A stretch of DNA of 64,000 nucleotides from Drosophila pseudoobscura (GCF_009870125.1 NC_046681.1:14149001-14213000), one strand, 5' to 3'. Shown: positions 44,901 through 59,300, numbered from the stretch's first letter. Notes: generated by a model not told the origin, from the sequence alone. A program made the numbers and translations.

Positions 44901-47900
44901 ACGCTGGCAACTTTCGACAACAACCAAAAATGCCACCAGAAGGGTATTGTAGCTTAAATGAGAAAAATGCATGATAAATTATTCTACTATTTGTACACTT
45001 ACATATGAAAATAAAAATGAATATAGCATATAGTATTTATATAAAATGAAACAATTGTGCGTGACGATTTGTATTGCCAAGGGCATAAAAAATCCATTTG
45101 TTTAATCTGTTGCCATTGACAAAATTGAAGAAACAAAATTTACAAGCCTCAATGTTGCTATTTCCAGGTTACATTTGTTTTTTCTGGTGATGATCGCACA
45201 TAAAAAATATGAGCCACAGTCACAAAAATTTCAGGCTCGAATTTCCGTTCCAAAAAAGTGTCATAAAAACACATGTTGGAAAAATAGCAAACATCGTTTT
45301 ACAGAAAAATGGTTTCCTATTTATTTTTCCTTTTTGCGGCGGAATGCCCCCCTGCGACAACATTTGAGTTTTCAATGCCAATTCAATTCTGAAGGGGATT
45401 ATTTTTGTCAATCAATTCGGATGGGTTCCATATAAATATGTATGAATTGAACAGGATATTTAAGATAACCTGGTGTCTCTTTGTTCGGAATGGAATGTGT
45501 AGAATGTAAGGATACGAGCTACTGTTTACACAGTGAATATTTCATGTTGATAGTGAAATATGAATTTAGGACTATTGCTGCAGAAACAGATAAACTTTAG
45601 GGAGTTTGTGTTTAAAAATTTGATAGAATTTGAATGAGAGTTGGGTTTAGAATGAAAGAAGGATAGCTGAAAGTCTTACCAGATTTGGTTGCATACTGTT
45701 TCTCAGAAAATGCTGATAAATATCCTTTCTCAACTTTTGTAATCATTAAATTCCGCTGGTATCAGACTATAAGGTTCTTAAGAGTATGTCTGTGATTTAA
45801 TATGCCTTTAATTAAAGTACATACAGATATGAATCTTCATTTCCATGGTAGATACACAAATATAATCAAATACTCGTACACACACACTTAGAGATACGAA
45901 TTTCTGTCTGATTTGTTGGCTTAGCTCATGGCACTCCAACGGGGAACGTGATACGATTGAACATTCCATCCCCGACCTGAAAACTAATTAAATTAACAAA
46001 AGCCAGGCAGGCATATTGGCGCTAACTGCGCTCCATCAGCCAGCGAAGGATTCAAACAGAACAGAAGGCAAACAAAATTAACCACAATTCAAACTGAAAA
46101 CCGAAAGTCGAAACGGGGCGCCAGAACATAACTCAATAACAGTTCAATAAGCGCCCTACATTATCCTCAAAAAATCATCTCTGCCTACTGCCAGCCACCA
46201 TCACCATCAACATCATCTCATCCCTCCTCACGGTACCCATTCCCTTTTCAAATTATTTTTTTATGCAAACACCGCGTGATGCAGAGGAAAGCTGCAGGTA
46301 AATTTAAATTGAAACAAAATGTAAACGAATTCCGATAAACGGCAGCCGGGAGAGCGAGATGATGTTGGGTATTGAGCATTGAGGATTGAAGTGGATGCGA
46401 GGATGTGGGGATGTGTGTGCGTTGCTTTAAAGCATTCGGGCATTCTGGCATTCGGGCGTTCGGGCATTCGAGAAGGTTGCCTACATTTTGGGGCTCGTGC
46501 GCAATCAATCATGAGCGAATTCAATTTCCATGCATACACAAATACACAGGATGCTGCGAGGGTCGTTCAGCAAGTCCCTTGCAAGGCCTAAAGGTGTATA
46601 TTCGAAATATACAATTAATTTGAAAAACAATTTTCCAAACCTGAAATGCAATAAACTTGTGTAAGTTTTGAACGATACTGATCGATTTTTATCTTGTGAA
46701 TGTTAGTGAATGATCTTAGTGAATGTTTAATCGACTCTCTTGTGCAAAGGGATGGATGGCAGTTGCGTAGTTTTCCGAATGCCATCCATTCCCATGGACC
46801 CAATGCTGTGGCCTTGTTATTGTCTATCTTAGCAGATGCTGTTGATTCTGTTCCAGGAGCTGGAGATGGGCACAAACAATGCTCATTAAAATTGGCAAAT
46901 CATGCGGAAAATGTGTAAATAGCAATTACAAGATAGACGCTGCGCAGCGCACACGGCGTATGTGTGATAATGATTTGGTGTACTGCGTCATTGTCGAGTC
47001 AGGACTGAAGGAACTGCACTCGATGCTGCTTGACAAGGCAATGATAATAGGTGGCATTCCGCCACTCAATGGATATTGTCTGTGTGCACCACTCCCTGAA
47101 TATACGTACCTACACGTACGTAGGGCAACTGGCTGGAATCGGTTGATGGAGAGTCATCTCGAGAGCATAGGATATACACCTGTCGCTTATAGGGAAACAT
47201 TGGCTGTCGAGAAACGAGAGGAAAATCCCTGGACTAATTGATAAGCTCAAGCTATCAGCTCAAGCGAGGCTACAGTAAAAGCCTCCACCCACCACTTACA
47301 ATACCTATTCACCTCCTCCCAGCTCTCCTCAAAACTTGTGGCAATTCCGCCGGCTTCGATTTTGAATCACACTTTAAGCAAATTATTATCTCATTGATTG
47401 CCCCCTACTGTTGTCGATAGGACACTTAGCCTAAAAGCTTTTCTTTGTATTGCTGCCTGCCGTCCGAATTCTCGGCCCAGCAAAAAAGTTACACAAAATC
47501 CTGTGGGATTCCCTCTTGTGGGTATCTGAGCATCTTTTCCTTGATAGAATTTGGGTGTTTAATTACACTTATTTGGGAGTAAAATGAAATAAAAGAATAT
47601 AAAAGTCAGCCCTCATGATTGATTGTCTACTAAGCGGCTTTGTTTGTTTTGGCCAAGCGTTTTTTAATGTATGCAAATCTGTTTCGGCTTGATTACCAAC
47701 AAAAAATAACGAGTCTGTGTGTGTATAAGGAAAATGGCAGAAAATTTGTTTTAAATTATAGTCAATTATATAACGGCACATTAGCTTTGAATTATTTTGG
47801 CCATTTACGCGCTTGACTGCAGCCTGTAATGGTCATGGATTGTAGGGGGTTTGAGGTCTAATTAGCTCTGCGGTAAGGTTTTTTTTGGTTTTCAGGGGTA

Positions 47901-50441
47901 CAATTTCTCAAATGCCGTTCTGTGTCAGGTGAATGAACTTGAAAAGTGGTTTGAGGGTTAATAATTATGCCCCCCTTAATGACTTGATGGACACAAATAA
48001 ATTCGGCCTTCTCTCTCTTGATCTCTTACAAACCGATTCACTTTCATTTTAGTGGATATTGGTCCCATTGATACAGGAAAACTACTTAAAATATATTTAA
48101 ACTGCATTTAAAAGTGTTTTGAAGTAATTCCCTCGCATGAAACACATCAGAGATTGAATCAATGGAAGACCGATTGAAAGGAAAAGCTAGTCTTCCTCGA
48201 ATAAATCTATTTAATTTCCCAACTTGTGTCATAAAAGAAGCAGATTCGAAGATAGAGGAAGTGGCTTCTCCGTTTCGTTGGTAGTATTTTTAGATTTAAT
48301 GCATTTCCCCTGAGCGGATGCTTCATCGGACCGTATACATGGCTTTTTTATTAACCCAAACTGAAATCACATCTAAATCACTTTGTGCATCAGTTCTGCT
48401 AGTGCTTCCTTTTAAGAATCGATTCAATAAGCAAACAGAGAGGAAAGTGTATTTTATATTTATCTAGACTTGCGTTTGTTTGATGGTTAAATATTTTGTT
48501 TATTCACAAATATGTATGTTTGTTTACCCACTCTATTCCTGCTCCACTTTTAGAGGCTCCAGCTTCGCACACTTCCTGGCAATTAAATACATAGAAGCTT
48601 CCTGTTCGAGCATCATGGCTGCCCTTTCGCACCTATCCAGCAATTAATTTGGGCCGGTACTCGAGCAGGTCTGTTTGTGTTTGACAGCAGATGGCGGCAC
48701 AGGGCCATAAAATCAATGCCACATGTTAAATATCGTGGGAAAAACACAAACACACAACACACTAAAGCGGAGAGCTGGGGGCCGGGGGCTGGGGGCTCTA
48801 CGAAAGAGGGTTAAATGTTGAATGAGAGATGGCAGCAAATTTGCACAGGGCAAAGCATAATGAACATTGTTGCCGCTCGCGCGGCTGTTGTTGCCGGGTC
48901 ATAAAAGACGAAAATACTTGAGGCACACAAAAGCCAACAGCGTTGACGAAAAGTCAACTGCCCGGAGTGTGGGCTTGAGTCGTAGTCGGAGTCGGAGCTG
49001 CTTTGGTGTGTCCTGCCTGGCGTGCCGTAAAGTATGCAATATTTATTTTGTATAAAACGCGTGCCAGGCATAACAACAGCGAGAAAGAGAACCCATTAAA
49101 TGAGGAGCACATGGGCGGACCCAAATGTGTATACTCCGTGAAAGGATATTTCAAAATGATCCAGAGGCCAATGTGCTGCAAAGAAGATACCTATTACTAG
49201 TATTATCATGCAGACAGAAGAGATGTTCTAAAGAAATCGAGCCAAATATTACCGATTAATCTGAAGTTCATGCTTATCAACTAGCTTCAAAAAAACTACA
49301 GAATGTAGGGTATCAATGGTTCTCCATTGTTGAGAGAAACCATCCGCACCTGATTTTTATTTCTTTTTTTTTGGAAGCATATAACAATTTGGCATTGTTG
49401 GAGATGGGCTGAGACTCCATATAGCTTTGCTGCAACATTAATTGAAATATTTATGACAGAATTTCGGATGCAGGTTATTTTTAGAGTGCCAGAGTCGATG
49501 CTCAAGAGCAGATAATATTTTCCAGTAATTATTTATTCATCTGCCCCTCCGAATGTGATTCCATCTCTCGGAAGCCCTAATTTACAGGGAAATCCAGTCA
49601 ACCATACAAAATGCCACGCCCCTTAACCTTAACTGATAATCTGGCCATATTATTGAACATTCCTTTTTACATTTTATTTTTTATAATCACGATTATTTGT
49701 ATTATTTGAGTACATTTTATGTAAATGCCTTTTTTTTTGTATATTGTTTTTTTTTGTTGATTTTTTTGATTCATTTGCAATGTTCTTCCAAGCGAGTCAA
49801 AACAAGAGATTAATGTTCGTAAAAAGAGAACAACAATTAAGCATTTTGTATGACATTAAGGGGGGAGTGGGTGTGGCAGGGAAAGTACGACAGGTCATTC
49901 GAGCATGTAAAGGGTTAATGCAATGAAAACATATTTCTGCTATTTCAGCTGTGGAAGTAATCGAATCGGAAAATAAGCATCAGATTTATGGCCAAAGTCA
50001 GTTTCTATTCTATTATGTTCATAAAGGTTTATATATGTATAAACATGTATAGCATATAGAAAGTATTTTTCTTTTGGGTTCGAGATATTGTTAAAGCTCA
50101 GGTTGTATAAAAGCATCTGATAAATTAGGTGAATAATGCCAGAAGATTGTTAGCAATTCTGCCAAATCACTCAATTGACTTCAACCCGTTTCGGTCAATT
50201 GAAATTGAAATTAATGTGTTTCCGATCGCACGCACTTTATTAAGGGGTGCAAACATTTTCCCACAAATTTCGATTGCAATTTGGCTGCCATTTGTCAATA
50301 TCAACAGATAATTCAATATATTCTTAATTGACTCAATTGAATCAGTTGGCTGTGCCCCTCATAAATTATAAATCAGGCCAATTATGCAAACTGATCGATC
50401 GCAGTGATCATAAGGAAATGTATGGGAGGGGGATGTTGCTG

Positions 50442-50468
50442 GGGATGGATGGATGGATGGATGGATGG
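50442..50468. repeat. GGAT microsatellite
   Basis: Six GGAT units in tandem. A shorter relative is at 43063-43081. Confidence 0.85.
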
Positions 50469-53222
50469 GGATGCATTGACTTTGACATTGCCCAGTGATT
50501 GATCCGAGCCGGGGGCAGGAAGGTAAGTCAGTGCGAGCATCGTGTCAATTGGAGGTGCTGCTTGCCACATGCGAGCGAAAGTTTCCCCAATTCGGGGCAC
50601 ATTGATCAATCGAGCCATCGCGATCGTGATCGTGATCGCGTTCACTTATTGCTGTCTTGGTTCAAATTAATTGACCGTGTCGTGTCGTCGGTGACGGTGA
50701 CGGTGACGTCGCACATGCAATAAACTCATCGGCGTGGGAGCCCAGTCGGCCCACTCGGCCGACTCGGCCAACTCAGCCCAGTCTCTGATCTCTATAAAGA
50801 GAGTGCGACCCGGCTGATGCGTGCCCCCAAGGTTGCCCAGATGTCAATTGAGAGCGACGCGTCTGCAGCACACGTGCGGCAACGTGTGCGGGAGGGCTTG
50901 CCGCAGAATTAACACAATAAACGAGTGCAATAGCGGCCGAGGCCTGCGGCAAATTTATGCCGACAGCTTAAATAATTCCCCGGTGCGGGTGGGTGGCCAA
51001 GTGCGGCCCAAGGACTTTCTGCCAGCGTGGGTCCAAAAATAGCAAGCATCCTGCAAAGTATGCAGCGGCAGGCCGGCACTCACTCCACTCTCCTGCCGAG
51101 CACCGAACATTAAACCCCATTTTAATTTCATTGCGTTGCATTCCACTAATTTGTTTTGGTTTCAGCTCTGTGCACCGTTCCCTCCATTTTCATTTGCAGT
51201 ATTTTTTGAGAGACTTCTTGCACTGCCAAAACATTTCATTTTCATTTGTCGTCCATTAAAATGCATTAGGCAAAAGCCTGGGCCCCTGCGCCTCCCTGCC
51301 GAGTGGAAAACCAGGCAGAACTGTGGCTAAGGCTTTAATGAAATACTCGTATATCAAGAAATTGAAATTTATTATATCCCAGTAAGACAAATGGAGCCGG
51401 GACTGAGCCTCGAGAATGTGCGGTTTTCATTTATAATTTATTTTCAGGGCATACTTTGTTATGGGCTGACGCTAATTACGAATATTTATAGGAATACATA
51501 TATTTTATTATTTATTATTATTAAATTATTTTCATGGCTAATGTCTGCTTTAGAATTTTCAGGCGAACACTTAAGAATAATATTAATACCCAACATTTCC
51601 AAAAACCAGCTCAAGTTCTTGCTTAATATTTCTGGCCCTAGGGTCTTGTTACCAAATACCGAACCTGCTGTACGCTTTGATAACTAATCTGTATAGGCAG
51701 GACAATCTGCAAAACAATTTCGCAAAATCAAATTTAATGACCAAAGTCCGTGGCAGCTCATTGCCAAGAAACTGCAAACTAGCCTGGCATTAATTTTTAA
51801 TTTTTGCTCTTTTTTTCAGATCCAACATCCAGCATCATGGCTTCTGGTTCCTGGCAAACGAAAAACTTTAACAGACCGTACAGCAAAAGGAAGAAGGAAA
51901 AACTTTGCGCATTGGGTAATTATGCGCTTATCTTTGTTGCCAGCTTATCCTGCCGAGCTGGCCCAAGCCCAATCCCAAGCCCCCGTACCCACCATACACC
52001 AAACACCTCTCTTAGCCCGGTTTAATTTCATTTAGCATGCAAATCGCGCAGTTCTAGCCAGCTGCTGATTGCTGTCGAGTTTTTTAGAAGCATTCCGCGT
52101 TCGATTGTTTTTCTACGGAAAAAAACAAAACAAGGCAGGAAGCGGATTCTCAGTTGGAGAACAACGAATAAGTTTACTCTGGTTTTTGGGATATTAGTTG
52201 TGGCAGATAAAGTATCTACATACATACTAGTGCATATTAGATACAATCAATTAAAAGCATCCTTCTATCGATAATAACAATACATTATTTATTATCCTCA
52301 TTTATTGGTCGTTCATTTCGTTTTGCAAATATGTACATATAAAGTACATGGGGTTTGGCAGCTTGCAATTCATAAATATAATTAGTCGTTTAGATAAACC
52401 CCATGCAACTGATTCATGGCTCATCATTGTAGCAGAGTATGCCGTGGGTATATATAGACAAATCAGAGCTTTTCAATGGGCCAGGAAGTATAGATGTTTC
52501 TTACAATCAATACCCCAAGCAGACTATGCTGCTGTCCAAGCGCATATGCCTGCCACGCGAAGAGTATGAACGACTTTGCGCAAAAATCTCATTAAAAGTT
52601 TTCGGCATTTCTCGGCTCGTCTTTGTTGCGTCTTGAATTTGACTCACAATTATTTGGCATAATCAGCCAGAAAGTCGCGTGTTAACCTGGCCAGGACCAG
52701 GACCAGAATAGGGCTCGGAGAGGAGGGAGGATAGCGAGCGGAATTCTTGGTGGCCATTCATGCGTGGCGGGTTGCGGCAGGGATCGGCACAGTGGGATAG
52801 CAGGAGAGCAAAGGAACACCAAAAAAGGTTCACCTATAATTTGTTTTTATGTATTTTAATTTGTTTTGTTATTGGTCAGCAGCCGGCCACAGAGAAACTC
52901 GTGCTGCACGCAATTTTTGGAAATTCTTAAAAAGAATATAATTTGTTTTTTTGAATTTTGTTGTTGAAGGGAAGCAAAATTTTAAAGAAATTGAGAGTAA
53001 AACAGGGGCGGAGATTGGGAATGGAAAAGGCATTTCTAACATCCTCTGTTCGTTGGGTGCACATGCCCCTGACATTTAAGCTTGATACGAGCCACTGACT
53101 ACAGCAACAACACTAGGACCAGAAGCAGCAGCAACGGCAGCAACGGCAGCAACGACAACAACAGCAACAACAGCAACATTTGTGGCAGCCAATGTCAGAG
53201 AACGCCACTCGCTGATTGGCTG

Positions 53223-53240
53223 CCTGCAGCATGCTGCAGG
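53223..53240. repeat. Perfect 18-bp palindrome
   Basis: CCTGCAGCATGCTGCAGG is its own reverse complement and contains two PstI-type CTGCAG cores. No gene is attached to it on present models. Confidence 0.85.
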
Positions 53241-53599
53241 ACCAATTGTTGTTGCCACTTCGCTTCCCGTCCAATGTTTTTATTCCCAGAAAGGAAGATG
53301 GCCCAGAAATCTACAGCAAGTTTATCAATTTTCTTACCTGAACTTTTGGCGCTACATTAGATTCGGGAACGTCTTCTTGAAATGGTTTCTAAACGGATTT
53401 TACACTCGGGTTTCACACGATTGGATCACTTTGCATGTTACATGCGTATTTATTGTTGCTGCGATAAAATTATTCTCTTATTTAACTAACTATTCTGTCT
53501 TTTCGACACACACTTTGAAGAAAATCCTTCGAGGACTCTCAGCTCTCGGGTTGGCTGTCACCAAACATTTGCAGGCATTATTCAGATATTGTACACGGG

Positions 53600-54655
53600 C
53601 CACAGCTTTCGATGCGTCTCCCAAGCTCTCGGATTCGTCGTGTCTAGCGTTTGCAGAGTCTGTCGCCCAACTGAACTCGAGAGCGGAGCAGCAGAGCGTT
53701 CTAAGCCAACGGTGAATGCAGAAAAGCTGTCACGAAGAGTGCGTGTTTCTGTTTCTTTGCGTGTGTATGTGTGTGTTTGTGTGAGCGTGAGAGAGAGAGG
53801 TGGAAGTGAGGTGAGAGTGTGTTCGTGGCAGGAGCCACGTGAACGTGCGTCAGCTGTGCCAGGGATGCCGAAGGGAGGCCGAAAGCATAATTGCCTCTTT
53901 AAGGCAAGCCAAGCCGCTCTCAAAGCTCGCTCTCTCGCTTTCTTTCGAGCTTCACGTCACCTGATGTGGCGTCACTTTTTTCTACATTTTCTACATTTGT
54001 TTTCTGCTTGTTGTTTTGTTGCAAAAAGCCGGTTCTCTGCACTGGTAGTGGTGGTGGCAGTGGTAGCTGGTAGCACTCAGCTACTGGTGTGGGCGTCAGA
54101 GAAGGGCTAGCAGGGATAGAGGATGGGAATGTGTCAGAAGTGGGGAAGTTTAAGGGATAAAATGGCAACTACATACATATATTGGTAGCTTTGAAGGGTA
54201 AGTCCGCATAACGCGATTTGAAGCAGGTGGGCTTATAAATGATGGATGAATCATTAGTCAGAAATGAAGGCCTGCCGTGCCAAATGCTGCAAATCGATTA
54301 AAGTTTCATACAAAACGTGGTGATGGCTTTCACTAAATAATAAGTTTAGCTTTCATCTGACAGTTTTTTGTGGCACAATCAGAGTTAGAGTGTTACGACC
54401 CCCTCGTGTATTGCCATAAAGACAGGCCGGAGATACAGTGCTGTTTAAGATGACTTCAAGGTGGATTTTTCCATAAGTAGTTCGTCCCGGAGTAGCTAAC
54501 CCTTCTCAGCCGATCTTAACTCTAAAGCTCTGACTGTCTTGGCGCCCTGCAGAGACGCCTACAGTCCCCTCCATTCAATTCGCTTAGACACAGCGGCGTC
54601 TGCTCCCACTGCCAATGCTCTCTCTTTTCGTGCTCTCTCTCTCTCTGTGAGAGCT
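53600..54655. promoter_or_regulatory. GAGA/CT-rich candidate regulatory region
   Basis: GAGAGAGAG at about 53789-53797 with GTGTGTG and GTGAG words, and CTCTCTCTTTTCGTGCTCTCTCTCTCTCT at about 54617-54645 followed by GTGAGAG. Such GAGA-factor sites mark promoters and Polycomb elements in flies. Sequence composition between them is like a 5' UTR or promoter, not coding. Direction and target gene cannot be told from this window. Confidence 0.3.
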
Positions 54656-55879
54656 GGGTAGTCGAAAGGACGCCTCAGTCCCAGCACGTACCTGCCCCAA
54701 TGTTCGTGCGTGCTCAATGAAAAGCTGCTTGGCTCTCCCGCAAAAGCTCTGCGCCGAATTTGATGTAACACATTCTATTCTGGCCTGGCCTATGCAATAT
54801 GCAGGGCGCTTCCTGTCTGGGGAGGGCGGTGGCGTGGCAACATCGTCAGCGGCTGAAGGCCGTCGTAATCGTTTTTTATTAGGAAAGGTTAGTTGTGGTT
54901 GTTGTTGTTTTTGGCCCGGCTGCTGCAGCATCAAATTTTTAACAGACAAAAGCTGCGCGTTGTGCTTTTTGCAAGAGGCGTGGGCGTGGCTGCGCCACAG
55001 ACCTTGACTGCTACATCGCGACTCGGAGACTCGGCATCGGCATCGGCATCGGCCAGAGTTGCAAAATGTGGCTGCAACCGGGGAGCCGAGGAAGGTGGCA
55101 AGCAAACACAAGATAAATGAAGCTATCCTATCCCTTTGTTGTTTGCCCATCCAGCCTAGGCCAACGGATGGGTTGGAGGTAGAGGCCCAGGTCCTTCCGA
55201 CAAAGTGAAAGTGCTCGTCCCTCTGGCCCGCAGACTTTCACTTTTAGCAGAATCCTGCCCCCGCCCCTCCCCTGGCTCGTGGCATCTCCGCTTAATTGCA
55301 AGCTCCGGCGATTGTTATCACTGCTGCGCTGGCAAGTGGGCATTGTTGCATTAAAATTTGATTAGCAGCCACTTGCCGTGGAAAAGTCTAGCATTGTCCG
55401 TAATTGGGAAAGTTTTCCGAAGTGTTGTTTTCAACAAGGCAGCTAAAGCGTGTAAATAAATGGGACAAACTGTTATTAAAACAAATTAATGTATACGTGG
55501 AATAGTAGCTTTTAAGGCTATCTCGGCTAGCCATTAATATCTGTAGATTGAATAAATGTTGGTGTATTACCGATACGGTTTTAATTTGTTTGAACAAGTA
55601 ACTGTCATTAATATATAAGCATTTACCAACACTTATTCCATAAAAAGCTGTTTGAAAGCATTCAAAGCTCTTTGCAAGTTAGTAAAAGCTGTCAACTAAA
55701 CGATTTTCAATGATGTGGCAAGGCTGTTATTTGTCAAAATAACCGTTTGTTTAACGGTCAATTCGATTTAAATTTAAGGTTCGATAAAGACGATATGCTG
55801 TGGTAGTAAAATAGGAGCCAATCTTGAATCTTTTTTTGTTTACACTTTCCAGATGAATATTATATTTACACTTTTATAT

Positions 55880-56360
55880 AGCACAGGAACATAGCATCCT
55901 TCAGGTGGCAAATAATTGTCTGTCAACTGCGACCCAACGTGCAAGCAGAGTAGGTTTGGAAACAGTAAATTATAGGTCTTAGATATAGTTCTTAGATTTT
56001 GTTCTATCCAGCTCAAAGATTTGTCTTTTGGCCGAAAGATCGGGAAGGAAGCGGACTTTAAAAACGTTTGGGGCTCTGCCAAGCACGATCTTGGCTCTCC
56101 AATTATTTTGATGCCGCTCAGAAATTGTGGGATATTGGATGATTGGATTAGTTCTCTCATGAGTTTTCTGCCCATTATTCTGCTCAATATACTCCCATAT
56201 AAATCCACATTGACTAACGGGTAATCCTTAAGGATGGCCGAATGATAGGGGCCAACCAGAGCTTTCAAGCCATCGACAAGATGATAACCCTTTCCAGGAT
56301 CATAGCCGCGCGTTTACTTGGGTCATGATTTTCAAAAAGGTTTTTGCTTTAATTTTCCCA
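55880..56360 (-). pseudogene. AGO2-like: Argonaute-2-like pseudogene fragment (linker and PAZ domain)
   Basis: On the minus strand a frame from about 56310 to 55880 reads GYHLVDGLKALVGPYHSAIL, then DYPLVNVDLYGS, FLSGIKIIGEPRS, and TYNLLFPNLLCLHVGSQLTD, then YLPPEGCYV. This order (a short Asp-Gly loop, LVNVDL, the G-x-x-I-x-Y/G-x-P-R-S strand, F-P-x-L-x-C-L-x-V-G, Y-L-P-x-E-x-C) is that of the linker and PAZ region of insect Argonaute-2, the siRNA effector. Upstream the frame is closed by a TAA next to about 56318; the neighbouring frame continues with ENHDPSKR-like residues, so at least one frameshift separates them. Downstream the homology stops after the PAZ end and no PIWI domain follows. 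There are no MID or PIWI catalytic residues, so it cannot act as a slicer. The obscura group is known for AGO2 duplications, and this fits a dead relative. Confidence 0.78.
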
Positions 56361-59300
56361 CACATTTGCAAATACCAAAACCTATTTGGGGAAGGAACAT
56401 CGAGAGCATTTAAAAACTTCTTTGTATAATGATTAGCCGTATTGCTACTATTTTTTAGTCTTCCACTATCAATAAAATAGATAGTACTTATATACATAAA
56501 TGGATACAATGGTAAATAAACCTTTATTATTGAAAGAAGCTAGCGAGTGATTGGCGAAGGCATTTTCCAGTAAATGCTTTAAGCCGAATAGTTTGCCCCT
56601 CATTTAAACCGATTCGTTTCGGCTGTATATGCATTTTGTAATTTGCGCATATTTTGCGGCACTTTAATGCGCTTACGCCTAGGGCGATAGCAGACCAAAT
56701 ATTTATGTAATGCCGTATTACTCAATTAATTGATAAATACACCCATCTACAGTGCACCTATGAATACATAAGTGATGTGTACACATTAATGCAATTATTT
56801 TCTGCATTTGTATCAGTGGAAAAACAGCAAAATATAATTAAAATGCTATACAATTGGTGCTTGGAAATTCGCATCGGACTTTTACATCGCAGTAAATATA
56901 TGTACATATGTATGTACATAAATACTGTTCTATAAATAAGCATATTTTCATATACGCGTTATGCACGTGTTTTATTTGTATTTAATATTTTTCTTTTACC
57001 TCCAAGATGATTTCCACGTATTTTTTACTGATTGCGGAACCTGTCTGTAGACATACATATAACTTTTTAAACCTTTGTTTATTTGCATTTAAATCGTGTT
57101 TGCTGCAGTTAATTATATTTCACAGCTAATGGCGAAATGTCAAAATAATTTTAAAACGCCCGCCACAGTTCGGAGCAAAAGTTGTCCAGCCGATGGGATG
57201 ATAGGAATGGTAGTTCCATTGTGGAGTCCAATGCATAATTGACAGGCGGTTGCCTACTGTCAGCGCCGATTAAGGTGCAAAGCCGATTAATTATAAATTA
57301 AATTTATGATAAATAAATGCTGTAAGTCATCCCACTGCACCAACACGACTGGAGGCAAGAGTCGCGGCTATCATTCGAAGGGAATGTGAATGGAAAAGGT
57401 GTAATACGCACATATAGCTGAGAATGGAAATCTGATTTGAGTCTGACATGCTTTAAAGATATACGCAATCAGTAAAACAAACTCCAATAAATTTCTGTAA
57501 ACAAAGGTATGCAAAAACACGCCATTGCTTCGTTAAATTATATAGATTATAGGAATCTCTCGCTGAAAAGAGTTCAATATTTTGTGACTGCATAGAATAT
57601 TATATTTTAAACTTCAGTTTGAAATTATGTCCGAGACAAAGGACTATCAGTGGACCAATGAAGCGGCCAAAGTTGGGCAACCCAACGGGAATGGGGAATT
57701 TATTATTAATAGACAAACGCATGACCAGAGGCGCGTGTCATTTGAAACGTTTTGTAATTAGCCGACTGGAATAATGCACAGCGAAATAAAGCAAGTACGA
57801 AAAAAATTGAATAATTACACGGCATGAACCAAAACATATATGATTATAAATTAAAATCTAATTAAATTAGCAGTAGCGCAGACAATTGACAAAATGAATG
57901 AATACGCATGTGGACAGCAGGTGGAAAGGGCGAAAGACACGAGAGACAGAAGTCGACCCATCACGCATCACTGAGAGCGCATAAAGAACTGAATAATTGA
58001 ATGAAAAGGGTTCGGGTTGACACTTAAACATTTGATTGTCTCCAACGTTGGTTCTTGGCTAATCAGTTGGGTTCGGTCGGAGTCCTGCCGGAGTGTGGAA
58101 AAGCAGGCTGGACATCTTTTGAGTCGTCCTGGTTCTTTGGCTAATTGCTGACAGAGTTCATTACCAGGGCTCTCCATCTTTCATACGCCTGTGCATACGC
58201 ATACATAGACGAGTATGCTAGTCTCATTAGCATAGTGATATTGATTTTCCGGTTAACCATCAATCAACAAAACGCCACTCACACATGTATGAGATGTATG
58301 AGATTGCTATGCAATTGAGGCTTCAAACCGCAGCACGCTACGCCCGAGTGCCTTAAAGCGCCTGCTTGGTATGCGTATGCAACAATTTATGTCCCACACA
58401 CACACACAAGGACCCAGCAATACTAGGACCCAGGGAGGGTGGGCGAGACGCCATCTGCGTTTGGCTCGGAGACTGGGCTCGAAGTCGGTCTGGAGCTAGA
58501 TACAGAGCTGGTTGTCTTTCCGCGGTCATTGGGTCTCGATAAACAATTACGGCCTGTGCTGCACAGCCAAGTAAATTTACAACACGACAAGAACAATTAA
58601 CGTTTGCGCAAATGTCACTAATTAACTATTAAGCTGAAATTTCACTCAGATAGATAGATAGATATACATATGTATGTATGTATGTATGTATGGCTGTGTG
58701 CATGGGCATGCATTTCATCGATAAATTACAGACAGAGCAAATAATGAGCGCAGCGCATCGAAACTGACAGCAAAGAGATGACAACTTTGGGGGGAATTGA
58801 GACCATCAATTGATTAAGGACAAAGGGCTTTCTCATTCGGAAACGACATGCCGAATGTAAAGCAATTAAGCAATGGGCGATATAGTAGAGTTGCTAAATA
58901 TGCCATAAACTCGTAAGATTTTGTAACTGTGTAACAGAAGTTATTTGATTGAAGTCAGTTCGAGCCATTGTGAGGACCCCTTTATCACGAAAATATCACT
59001 TCAATCTTTGACATTTCCTAAACGAGACCACAATATTGTTAGAATGAAAGGTCGGCACAGCATTCCGAATGGTATTTTATTTATTTATATGGCTTATGCT
59101 GCACTTATCGAACGGCTTCCAGGGGAAAATGATATGTTAATTTAGACTTTTGAAAACTGAAACCTGAAGGTTACTTTTTTTTCTCTTTAAAAGCAAGAGA
59201 TTGATAATTTTGTGAGGCTGTACGATTAATCAAATGATGAATTATTATTATTATTTTTGTACTATAAGTATATTAATATTTGTGCTATATTCACAGCCAA

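Larger units (their letters stand above)
41931..55879. other. Gene-poor stretch, possibly regulatory DNA or a giant intron
   Basis: No supported protein gene. GGAT repeats lie at 43063-43081 and 50442-50468, and a GCATTCGGGC-like degenerate tandem at 46431-46471. TATAAAGA at 50793 has no good initiator. A GAGA-rich block lies at 53750-53810 and a CT-rich block at 54617-54655; both look like promoter or Trl-bound regions rather than coding sequence. Confidence 0.45.

Noticed and set aside
46879..47241. 120-residue plus-strand open frame starting MLIKIGKSCGKC
   Set aside because: It looks protein-like at first, but there is no family, promoter or codon bias to support it.
50793..50830. TATAAAGA with downstream GC-rich sequence as a possible promoter
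   Set aside because: No initiator at the right distance and no supported gene downstream.
53182..53715. 177-residue plus-strand open frame
   Set aside because: No recognisable domain, mixed codon usage, and overlap with promoter-like sequence.
54584..55150. 188-residue minus-strand open frame with a signal-peptide-like start
   Set aside because: It runs through CT-repeat and GAGA-rich sequence, has no domain, and its composition follows the simple sequence. It is likely chance.
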